From Coriobacteriales bacterium (lineage in GTDB: Bacteria > Actinomycetota > Coriobacteriia > Coriobacteriales > UBA8131): a DNA stretch of 6,401 bases. Shown here piece after piece: positions 1 to 6,051 of the stretch (position 1 is its first letter; the number at the start of each line of letters is the position of its first letter). A program made the position numbers and the translations under genes. The notes beneath the pieces were generated by a model, which was not told the origin of the DNA, ran no database searches, and saw only the letters and a program-made list of their open reading frames with translations. The stretch is from positions 1 to 6,401 of the forward strand of contig JAITUO010000101.1 in assembly GCA_031286245.1 (NCBI GenBank). The letters are read 5' to 3'.

Positions 1-1
1 T

Positions 2-1474
2 GACGACTTTGCCGGCGGTATCGATAAACATGTCTATGCCGAGAATACCAGCGAGTTTTCCGACATTTTCGTCCGTATCAAACTACAGGAGTTCATGGAT
101 CTAAAAAGCTGGGCCGACCGTGATCCTGCTCCCAGCGACTGGACAACCCACACCCCCGGGACATCAGTCGAGAACTGCGGGCTTTCAAACCAGCTTTTGG
201 AGAAGTTCCATGCCAATTTTGTCTGGGGCATGGGTGGATCGACCTATTTTGTTCCAAATGAGCCCGGTACCTCCGGTACTGTCAATCACCTCGATGTGAC
301 GGTTGATACCCCTGGAGCAGAACAGACTCTCGATGCAGTAGTCATACCCATGGCTGCATACAAAGCCCTGGATAGTGCAGAAAAAAAGGCCTTTTTTGGT
401 TGGGTCTATGACACCGATGGTTGGGCTTATTGGTCACAGCCACTGATGCCCGGCCAGGCTACCGGTATGCTTTTAGAGAGTGTGACCGCCGACAGCGCAC
501 TGGATGAATCTGATTATTTCTATGCCATAAATGTCATCATGGAGGCAGTCGACCGTGCTGACCTGCCGATGTGGACGGTAGCCTCCGGCAATAATGACGG
601 CCTGGGACAGGCATCTGTGGTTGACCCGACCAAGCACAATGAGCTGGGCACCAATGATGCGGCTGCTCTGCTGAATACTATCTCAATTGTGGAGAACAGC
701 ATTGTCTCCATCGAGATTACCACTGAGCCGAACAAGACTTCTTACGCTCCTGGTGAGGCTTTCGATCCCACCGGCATGGTAATCCAAGTTAACTTCTCGA
801 ACGGCGATCACGAATTCCTGACTGAAGGATTCAACTACAGCCCAGCCGGTGCTTTAGCAGAAGGTACTACTGAAGTCTCCATCTTCTATGGCGGATTTGT
901 TACCACTGTAACGATTGATGTCAGTGCACTGGAAGCTATCGGCGGTCTGGAAGCCAACGATAAAATCGTCATCAACGGAATTGAGTGGGTCGTTGCGAAT
1001 TCTACAATGGTTAGTGGCGAAAAATATGTGATGCTGTTGGCTAGTAAAACAGTTGGTCATAGCGCATTTGGAGTAAGTGGTCATACCGATTATGAAGGAT
1101 CAATCCTGCAGTCTGTGGTGACTGATTACTATATCAATAACATCATGGATAGTCCTCTGGGACAGATTGCAGTAGTGCCGACCATTACCAAAATCAAGAA
1201 CGGCAGCTTTGATGATTATGTCTGCGAACCAACCAGTGAACTGGCATTAGGATCTGGTAAGACTGTGAACATCGCTTTGATCCTAGGCCTGAGCGATACT
1301 AAGAAACTTCTACAGGAAAACTTGACAGCAAACGAGAGCTACTGGACATGTATGTCTGCCGGCGCAACTAATGTGTACTTTGTAACCGCTACCGGTGGTT
1401 TGTCAAATGTTGCAGCAACGCAATCAAACATGGGTTATCGCCCTGCCATCTGGGTGAAGGCTCCAACGGCTTAA
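2..1474 (+). CDS. Partial secreted surface/biofilm-matrix-type protein with Ig-like and DUF6273-like domains (5' end missing)
   Basis: The frame is open from base 2 to the TAA at 1472-1474, giving 490 residues. The true start lies left of the window; the ATG at 95 is internal because the preceding 31 codons read as conserved protein (KHVYAENT, then DIFVRIKLQEFMDL). That stretch matches by memory the 'xVyxeNtgxxpifVRvkl.Ey' pattern of SipW-dependent TasA/BsaA-like proteins. Residues about 130-195 (DTDGWAYWSQPLMPG, YFYAINVIMEAVD) continue this family pattern. Residues about 235-309 look like a group 3 bacterial Ig-like domain (SYAPGEAFDPTGM ... FYGGFVTTVTIDV). Residues about 319-486 resemble DUF6273, starting with INGIEWVV and closing with MGYRPAIWVK. 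The protein ends soon after, with no sorting signal or membrane anchor. It is therefore probably released, or assembled non-covalently into a matrix. The next gene downstream encodes a multidomain pilin/adhesin-like protein, so a shared cell-surface role is inferred. The exact function is unknown. Confidence 0.8.
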   Translation, partial: DDFAGGIDKHVYAENTSEFSDIFVRIKLQEFMDLKSWADRDPAPSDWTTHTPGTSVENCGLSNQLLEKFHANFVWGMGGSTYFVPNEPGTSGTVNHLDVTVDTPGAEQTLDAVVIPMAAYKALDSAEKKAFFGWVYDTDGWAYWSQPLMPGQATGMLLESVTADSALDESDYFYAINVIMEAVDRADLPMWTVASGNNDGLGQASVVDPTKHNELGTNDAAALLNTISIVENSIVSIEITTEPNKTSYAPGEAFDPTGMVIQVNFSNGDHEFLTEGFNYSPAGALAEGTTEVSIFYGGFVTTVTIDVSALEAIGGLEANDKIVINGIEWVVANSTMVSGEKYVMLLASKTVGHSAFGVSGHTDYEGSILQSVVTDYYINNIMDSPLGQIAVVPTITKIKNGSFDDYVCEPTSELALGSGKTVNIALILGLSDTKKLLQENLTANESYWTCMSAGATNVYFVTATGGLSNVAATQSNMGYRPAIWVKAPTA

Positions 1475-1557
1475 TTGGATCATGATTAACAATCAAGGTC
1501 AAACACTTCATGTGGATGAAACCGTGAACAGACCTTTGAGGTAATCCTCTGGCGCAG

Positions 1558-1589
1558 CCCCTGGCACAGGCTGATGCCTGTGCCAGGGG
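1558..1589 (+). terminator. Perfect 14-bp GC-rich hairpin between the two surface-protein genes
   Basis: The arms CCCCTGGCACAGGC (1558-1571) and GCCTGTGCCAGGGG (1576-1589) pair perfectly around a TGAT loop. No T-run follows (the next bases are TAAGCGATCG), so it is not a canonical intrinsic terminator. It could be a partial terminator/attenuator, an RNA processing or 3'-end stability hairpin that sets different levels for the two genes, or a factor-dependent terminator. The stem is certain; its role is inferred. Confidence 0.6.
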
Positions 1590-1630
1590 TAAGCGATCGA
1601 TCAGATATGAACACTGCTCAACAAAAAACT

Positions 1631-1638
1631 AGGAGGTG
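1631..1638 (+). promoter_or_regulatory. Strong Shine-Dalgarno site for the 913-residue surface protein
   Basis: AGGAGGTG lies 7 nt before the ATG at 1646. It decides the start: the next in-frame ATG (1733, Met30), which would give a more usual signal peptide, has no Shine-Dalgarno sequence before it. Confidence 0.85.
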
Positions 1639-1645
1639 ACAGTAA

Positions 1646-4387
1646 ATGAGAAAAGCCAGACACAGAGCAGCCAGGGCAAGATTAACCAAGCTTTCTGGTT
1701 TTGGTTATACCAGAGTATCAAGTAGCAGCTCCATGAGCATCAGACTCGGGCAGATACTCAGGCTTTTCAGCAAACCTGTCACCCAGGTGATCTTAGTTAT
1801 TGTGCTATTCACCAGTCTGGTTATCCAAGGATATAGTGCTACTTTTTCGACTGAGATCGTCAACAAATTCTCACGGAATGCCACTTCCAGTGTTGAATTG
1901 TTAAAATGTGAGCGCGATCAGGCGGGCAATACAACTGACATACCTATCCCAGCCACGGAGTTCTTTTTATATATGAAATCCGGACAGCCTGATCAAGCAG
2001 ACATACAGATCGGTGGCCGCTACGTCACTGATGCCGAAGGAAAGATCCTGGTCACTGATCTGTCTTATGGAGAATACTACTTTCTCGAGACTAATCCGGC
2101 TCCAGGGTATAGTTACGACAGTGATCTTGAAGGGGAGGATGTCTTTATCTATCCCTTCGAAGTCACAGAAGCCAACAGTCTTATCCACATATATGCCTTT
2201 AACAAGCGTCAGGCTGGATCCTTAAATATTAAAAAGACTTTAATAAACGATGATGGCAGTGACTTGACGGCAAGCCAGAAATTGACTGAGTTCGCGTTTC
2301 AAGTCAATTTTAATGATGGTGGTAGATACAAATATCGCATCGATGGCAGTGCCTTGATTGAATTGTCAGACAATGGGATTTTGCTTCTGAAGCCGGGGCA
2401 GTTGGCAGTGTTTACGGACGTCCCGCTCGGTGTGCAGTATTCGGTGGTTGAGGTAAATCAAAAAGGTTACGTTATCGAAAGCCGGAATCACCAGGGTAAT
2501 GTCGTTGATAGTGGTACCGAAGTTGAGTTTATTAATACAGCCAGCCTTCGCTACGGTAGTTTAACAATCGAGAAAACCATTGCGCAGGCTGAGCTGCCTC
2601 TGGATGAGGAATCAGAATTGGCTTTGCAGCTGTTTGAGTTTGAGGTCAGTTTCACCGGTTTGCCGGAATTGCCAACCATGATCACTGTAGACGGTCAACC
2701 TGTTGAAATTTCAGCCCTTGATAATGTGATAGCCGTATTACTGCGGCATGGAGAGTTGGCTCATATCACCGGCTTGCCAGTTGGCACTAGTTATCAGGTC
2801 AGAGAAAAAGATACGGAAAGCGGTTACCTGGCTTTGCCGCAGAGCTATTCTGGTCAGATCATCGCTGATCTAGTGGTTACTAAGGAAGTCATTGTTGACG
2901 GGGTCATTATTGACGAGATCGTCAGCGAGGGAGTGGTGTTACCTTTTGTCAATGCTCTGGTTGATGAAGAAGCATCAGACTACGGTAGCCTGAAAGTCAG
3001 TAAAAAAGTTATTGATGCTTCCGGTGTATTGAGTACCGAACAGACTGAGCAGCTCTATGATTTCATAGTGGTTTTCGACATCATCGAGACTGACTCGTTT
3101 GAGATAATTATCGATGGTCTACCAGCAATCTTCAGTGTAGAACAGACAGAACACAGATTTCAATTACGGCATGATGAAAGTCTGCTGTTTGAAATGCTAC
3201 CGAGGTATATCGGTTATTCGGTACATGAGATCCACGCGGACGGTTCAGACGATTACATAGCGGTTGTTGAAGCTATTGAAGGCAAGATTATGCCTGACCA
3301 GACGATCGAAGCTATCATTGTCAACTATATCGAAGCGATACCGGAACCGGCTTTTACAACCCTGATAATCGAAAAGGTTGTCGATAGCCTGTTTATCAAT
3401 GAAAACTGCATCGAGTGTGATATTGAGGATAAGGACCGTCTCTTTGATTTTATCCTGCAGATAACAGGCTGGGAGCCTGTCGAGTTCAGCTTACGGGCCG
3501 GAGAGAGTATCGAGTTTAGTAATCTGCCAGTCGGGCAGTATTATGCGGTTTTTGAGAAGGATTGTTATGCCGATGGCTTTGCACTGACCGAGGTACTGGG
3601 CGGATCAGGTACATTGAACCTAGCAACCAGTTATGCATTTTTCACAAATACCTGCTTCCGTGAACCGATTGTTGAGATAACGGGGACAAAAACCTGGGAT
3701 CTGAATGGTTATCAAGCCGACATTCCTGAGTCGATCACTGTTCTGTTAATGAGTGGTGTTACTGTGATCGAAAGCCTTCAGGTTACTCCGGACAGCGAAG
3801 GAGTCTGGGCATATTACTTCAGTGTTCCGAAACTGGATAGCCAAGGCAATGAGATAACCTATTGGATTGACGAGGTAGATGTTTTTGGCTTCGCTAAGTC
3901 AATCGATGGATTTAACATCACCAATACCTGCATTGAAGACCAGACAATTATTATCAAAGGATACAAAGCTTGGGATCTGCAAGGTTATGACATCCGGCTC
4001 CCAGAGTCCATCACTGTGTTTTTGCTGGCTGATGGTCGGATTGTTGATCATATCGAGGTACGTCCAGACGAAGCGGGCATATGGTCGTTCAGTTTCGAAG
4101 CTTTGAAATACAACTCTGATGGTAGACAGATTGTCTATAGTATCGATGAAGCTGATGTTTTAGGTTTCACCAAGATGATCCGTGGGCTAAACATCACGAA
4201 TGTCTTTAAACCACCGAATCCTGGTGAAAACACCACTCCGCAGACAGCAGATAACGAAGCTATTTTCTTAAGTCAGTTGGCAGTTAGCCTGTTGGCTGGT
4301 GGGCTGCTTTTGATCACTCTGTGGTACCAGTGGCGACCGATAATCCGCTATCGGATGTGTCCAACCTGTCGGTCTCGGATGAACTGA
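1646..4387 (+). CDS. Multidomain pilin/adhesin-like surface protein with seven Cna-B/SpaA/DUF5979-type domains and a degenerate sorting signal
   Basis: The product has 913 residues. Residues 1-43 are a long, Arg/Lys-rich n-region; residues 45-62 are hydrophobic, with likely cleavage near YSA65. Residues 65-78 (ATFSTEIVNKFSRN) follow the A-x-F-T-D-x3-N-x-F pattern seen after SipW-type cleavage sites. A SpaA-like domain spans about 80-188. Four DUF5979-like domains follow at about 191-298, 304-437, 447-562 and 571-670, each opening with a GSL-x-I/V-x-K-type strand. Two Cna-B domains lie at about 675-762 and 766-853 (KTWDLNGY and KAWDLQGY, PESITV, TYWIDE and VYSIDE, ITN). Each domain keeps Lys, Glu and Asn where isopeptide-forming domains need them. 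The C-terminus has TPQTAD (864-869), a hydrophobic segment (about 873-893) and a basic tail with CPTC (905-908). The family context suggests an extended, proteolysis-resistant stalk at the cell wall, either a pilus subunit or an adhesin. No ligand-binding head domain is recognisable. Neighbouring genes suggest a surface or matrix locus. Covalent wall attachment is uncertain because TPQTA departs from LPxTG. Confidence 0.85.
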   Translation: MRKARHRAARARLTKLSGFGYTRVSSSSSMSIRLGQILRLFSKPVTQVILVIVLFTSLVIQGYSATFSTEIVNKFSRNATSSVELLKCERDQAGNTTDIPIPATEFFLYMKSGQPDQADIQIGGRYVTDAEGKILVTDLSYGEYYFLETNPAPGYSYDSDLEGEDVFIYPFEVTEANSLIHIYAFNKRQAGSLNIKKTLINDDGSDLTASQKLTEFAFQVNFNDGGRYKYRIDGSALIELSDNGILLLKPGQLAVFTDVPLGVQYSVVEVNQKGYVIESRNHQGNVVDSGTEVEFINTASLRYGSLTIEKTIAQAELPLDEESELALQLFEFEVSFTGLPELPTMITVDGQPVEISALDNVIAVLLRHGELAHITGLPVGTSYQVREKDTESGYLALPQSYSGQIIADLVVTKEVIVDGVIIDEIVSEGVVLPFVNALVDEEASDYGSLKVSKKVIDASGVLSTEQTEQLYDFIVVFDIIETDSFEIIIDGLPAIFSVEQTEHRFQLRHDESLLFEMLPRYIGYSVHEIHADGSDDYIAVVEAIEGKIMPDQTIEAIIVNYIEAIPEPAFTTLIIEKVVDSLFINENCIECDIEDKDRLFDFILQITGWEPVEFSLRAGESIEFSNLPVGQYYAVFEKDCYADGFALTEVLGGSGTLNLATSYAFFTNTCFREPIVEITGTKTWDLNGYQADIPESITVLLMSGVTVIESLQVTPDSEGVWAYYFSVPKLDSQGNEITYWIDEVDVFGFAKSIDGFNITNTCIEDQTIIIKGYKAWDLQGYDIRLPESITVFLLADGRIVDHIEVRPDEAGIWSFSFEALKYNSDGRQIVYSIDEADVLGFTKMIRGLNITNVFKPPNPGENTTPQTADNEAIFLSQLAVSLLAGGLLLITLWYQWRPIIRYRMCPTCRSRMN

Positions 4388-4440
4388 CATACCACTACCG
4401 TAGAGTGAATTTCAAAACCTCTGGGTTGTCTGCCCTCATT
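4388..4440. other. Convergent intergenic gap
   Basis: Only 53 bp separate the + strand surface-protein gene from the - strand HAAS gene. I looked for a shared bidirectional terminator and saw only very weak pairing (AACC-TCTG-GGTT near 4415) with no good T-run. Transcripts may therefore overlap at their 3' ends. Confidence 0.4.
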
Positions 4441-5436
4441 TTATGACTGACTGGTTTGCACAGTCTTGACTACTGTCACCACACAATCCAATAACAAAGC
4501 AAAGCAAATCACGGCCAACATTAAGACATTGGAATTCCTGATCAATAGATTCACAATTTCTGCCCCATCACCGCTGATCAGGTTGGTCATAAAAGCAAAG
4601 AACTCTGGGTTGATAATGGCAGTGTTCATGAGCACAACCCCTGAACAGACCAAAGCGAATACATTAACTATTATGACAACCACCATCAGTCGAACTGTGT
4701 ATCGGCCTTCGATCAGCCTCATCGTTTCTTTGATGATAGCTAAGACTGCCCAGAGAATAATAGGTAACCAAAGACTACGTATCACAACGACGTTGAGAAT
4801 TGGCAGCCAGGTGTTGTTGTCGATATAAATACCACAGATTTGTGGAAAGCCCAAGAATATCGCTACACCAATAATTGAGAATATCAGCCCGATTATCGGC
4901 TCATACGGTTTGATTTGCTCTGTCTTTTTAGGAACCATTGGCAGGCTGGCAAAGAAATCACCGTTGCCCAGATCAGCTTTATATCTCTCTAGAATGGCGA
5001 AGATAAAGGTGATGATCGCAAAGCCTTGAAACACCCCAGCCATGGTTCCACCAATTATCTGGCCAATCAATAAAGGTATTAAAAAGAAAGGTTGAGAAGG
5101 AGGTTCCAATAACTGTGCGATTACCAAGGCACAGGGAGTAGCAATTCCAACAATTGGCAATACAATCTTCAACACGCGTTTATAGATTGCGAAATATGCT
5201 CCGCTGATCAATGCCTTCTGGTCTTCTCCACTGTATTGTGCAGCCATTTCTTCCGGTGTTCCCAGTTCGGTAAGTACTACACGAATGTCTTTATCAGTCG
5301 GTAGAATTGGGCCGCAACGCTCATTCAGCATATCTGCAATCAGGCTGTCCAGCTCCATTTCAACTTCTGCTCTGATTTTTTGCGGCAATAGTCGTGTGAC
5401 TGCGTAAATATAACGTTCTATTAGCTCATGCTTCAT
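4441..5436 (-). CDS. HAAS-domain multi-pass membrane protein, partner of PadR regulator
   Basis: I chose the ATG at 5436 (MKHELIERYIYAV) over the longer frame opening at 5475 because a perfect GGAGGAGG lies 6 nt upstream and the HAAS fold starts right there. The product has 331 residues. Residues 1-70 match the HAAS pattern: ELIERYIYAVTRLLP, then RAEVEMELDSLIADML, then a helical LTELGTPEEMAAQYSG end. Six or seven hydrophobic segments follow, at about 88-108, 116-138, 134-150, 179-199, 211-235, 247-270 and 302-323. HAAS proteins are commonly encoded directly after PadR regulators in Bacillota and are thought to work with them in signalling at the membrane. No transporter motif, protease motif or other catalytic signature is visible in the membrane part, so its specific role is unknown. 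The start overlaps the end of padR by 11 nt, so the two are almost certainly cotranscribed. Confidence 0.85.
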   Translation of the reverse strand: MKHELIERYIYAVTRLLPQKIRAEVEMELDSLIADMLNERCGPILPTDKDIRVVLTELGTPEEMAAQYSGEDQKALISGAYFAIYKRVLKIVLPIVGIATPCALVIAQLLEPPSQPFFLIPLLIGQIIGGTMAGVFQGFAIITFIFAILERYKADLGNGDFFASLPMVPKKTEQIKPYEPIIGLIFSIIGVAIFLGFPQICGIYIDNNTWLPILNVVVIRSLWLPIILWAVLAIIKETMRLIEGRYTVRLMVVVIIVNVFALVCSGVVLMNTAIINPEFFAFMTNLISGDGAEIVNLLIRNSNVLMLAVICFALLLDCVVTVVKTVQTSQS

Positions 5437-5773
5437 AATCTGCCTCCTCCAAAGCAGAGTCCAGGCTTTGTACAATACTCTGCCAATGTAAGATCAACTC
5501 TGCAAAGACTTCCCTGCCAAACTTTGTTGTGCAGTAGTACTTGCGTGGTTTGGCACCCTCAGTGTTCCATTCACTCACTAGCAACCCTTGGCCCTCTAAG
5601 CGTCTGAGCAGTGGATACAAGGTATTGGCTTCAATTGCGATGCCTGAATCAGCAAGAGCAGCAATCAAGCTGTAGCCATATGTTGGCTCTCTTAGCTTTG
5701 CCAGGACGCAGAGCACGACAGTGCCTCGTCGCAGCTCCAGTAAAAATCCTGATATCAACTCGTCTTTATCCAT
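5426..5773 (-). CDS. PadR-family transcriptional regulator
   Basis: The product has 115 residues, the usual size for the short PadR-s2 type. The winged-helix signature is complete: RRGTVVLCVLAKL (15-27), PTYGYSLIAAL (30-40), the recognition-helix region NTLYPLLRRLEGQGLL (50-65), and the wing KPRKYYCTTKFGRE (75-88). A C-terminal helix (about 88-112) should serve as the dimerisation arm. PadR proteins are normally repressors that bind dyad sites at their own and nearby promoters and release DNA on sensing a ligand or stress. The gene is first in an operon with the HAAS membrane protein, which it overlaps by 11 nt. The ATG at 5773 is preceded by a weak AAAGAG ribosome binding site 7 nt away. The start region is part of a three-copy tandem repeat. 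The ligand and target genes cannot be read from the window. Confidence 0.93.
   Translation of the reverse strand: MDKDELISGFLLELRRGTVVLCVLAKLREPTYGYSLIAALADSGIAIEANTLYPLLRRLEGQGLLVSEWNTEGAKPRKYYCTTKFGREVFAELILHWQSIVQSLDSALEEADYEA
5443..5450 (-). promoter_or_regulatory. Ribosome binding site of the HAAS gene inside the 3' end of padR
   Basis: Read on the - strand, GGAGGAGG sits within the last codons of padR (encoding LEEAD), 6 nt before the ATG at 5436. It fixes the HAAS start and fits translational coupling: ribosomes ending padR at 5426 stop beside this initiation site. Confidence 0.85.
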
Positions 5774-5785
5774 ACGCTGTCTCTT

Positions 5786-5803
5786 TCACCGCCCTATGTC
5801 CAA
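5786..5803 (-). other. Possible second 5-codon upstream ORF with TTG start in the padR leader
   Basis: On the - strand, TTG GAC ATA GGG CGG TGA is the middle repeat copy. It is in frame with padR (30 nt between starts) but closed by TGA. Its start codon is weak and its Shine-Dalgarno-like segment (AATAGG) is altered, so translation is less likely than for the outer copy. Confidence 0.25.
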
Positions 5804-5814
5804 ACGCTGCCTAT

Positions 5815-5832
5815 TCACCACCCTTTATCCAT
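5815..5832 (-). other. Possible 5-codon upstream ORF (MDKGW) in the padR leader
   Basis: On the - strand, ATG GAT AAA GGG TGG TGA begins in the outer repeat copy. It has the same weak AAAGAG ribosome binding site and the same first three codons as padR itself. If translated, it would end inside the ribosome-binding part of the next copy. Its translation is inferred only from this identity. Confidence 0.4.
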
Positions 5833-5873
5833 AAGCTGTCTCTTTCACTATCTCACGCAATATTATGCAAAGC

Positions 5874-5902
5874 AGTATATAGTGTGGTACACAGTACGTC
5901 AA
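5874..5902 (-). promoter_or_regulatory. Sigma-A-type promoter of the padR-HAAS operon with a candidate operator
   Basis: On the - strand, -35 TTGACG (5897-5902) and -10 TATACT (5874-5879) are separated by exactly 17 nt. An A-run lies upstream of the -35 box. The start point would be near 5866, giving a leader of about 93 nt. The spacer contains the dyad TGTG-TAC-CACA and two GTAC blocks, a plausible site for autorepression by PadR. The dyad is seen; the binding is inferred. Confidence 0.7.
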
Positions 5903-5944
5903 GCCTGTTTGACTTTTTTTAACTGGAGTCAGCTCGGCTAATCG

Positions 5945-6006
5945 ACAACAGGAGCACAACAGCTACAACAGGAGCCAATCAAGCCCAATCAAGCCACAAC
6001 AGGAGC
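5945..6006. repeat. Cluster of short direct repeats
   Basis: ACAACAGGAGC occurs at 5945-5955, 5965-5975 and 5996-6006, with a degenerate ACAACAGCT at 5956-5964. Between the second and third copies, CCAATCAAGCC occurs twice in tandem (5975-5985 and 5985-5995, period 10). The last copy also forms the left arm of the small hairpin ending at 6028. It could be replication-slippage debris or binding-site iterons; nothing decides between them. Confidence 0.6.
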
Positions 6007-6051
6007 ATCTTGCATGTATTCATGCTCCCTTGCCACAGAAACATGAAAAAA

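Larger units (their letters stand above)
1475..1645 (+). other. Intergenic gap between the two surface-protein genes
   Basis: This 171-bp gap holds the hairpin at 1558-1589 and the ribosome binding site of the next gene. I could not find a convincing -35/-10 pair in it, so the downstream gene may be transcribed by read-through from the gene on the left. A promoter of another sigma class cannot be excluded. Confidence 0.5.
5766..5853 (-). repeat. Three tandem ~29-bp copies of the padR translation start region
   Basis: On the + strand the copies are 5766-5794, 5795-5823 and 5824-5853. On the - strand each reads roughly RRGTGAA..G.CAGC followed by a start codon and GAYA. Copies 1 and 3 share GTGAAAGAGACAGC and ATGGATAAA; the middle copy has TTGGACATA instead. 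Only the copy nearest the gene leads into padR. The whole array lies in the predicted 5' leader, between the promoter at 5874-5902 and the gene. Confidence 0.8.

Noticed and set aside
34..231. 65-codon frame on the - strand
   Set aside because: It lies inside the well-supported + strand surface-protein frame and has no family resemblance.
520..1084. Two - strand frames (71 and 76 codons)
   Set aside because: They are antisense shadows of the Ig-like/DUF6273 gene, without recognisable motifs.
1967..2225. Overlapping short frames on both strands inside the large surface protein
   Set aside because: They lie out of frame within the SpaA-like domain coding region, which has clear protein homology in the main frame.
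3879..4106. 75-codon + strand frame
   Set aside because: It is a shadow of the two Cna-B repeats in another frame.
4466..4828. 120-codon + strand frame, Thr/Ile-rich
   Set aside because: It is antisense to the HAAS membrane protein; its composition reflects complemented hydrophobic codons.
5437..5475. Longer HAAS start at 5475 (MYKAWTLLWRRQI)
   Set aside because: The upstream ATG has no good ribosome binding site and the extra residues precede the HAAS fold; the ATG at 5436 has a perfect GGAGGAGG 6 nt away.
5611..5922. 103-codon + strand frame
   Set aside because: It is antisense to padR and runs through its leader repeats and promoter; no ribosome binding site or family match is seen.
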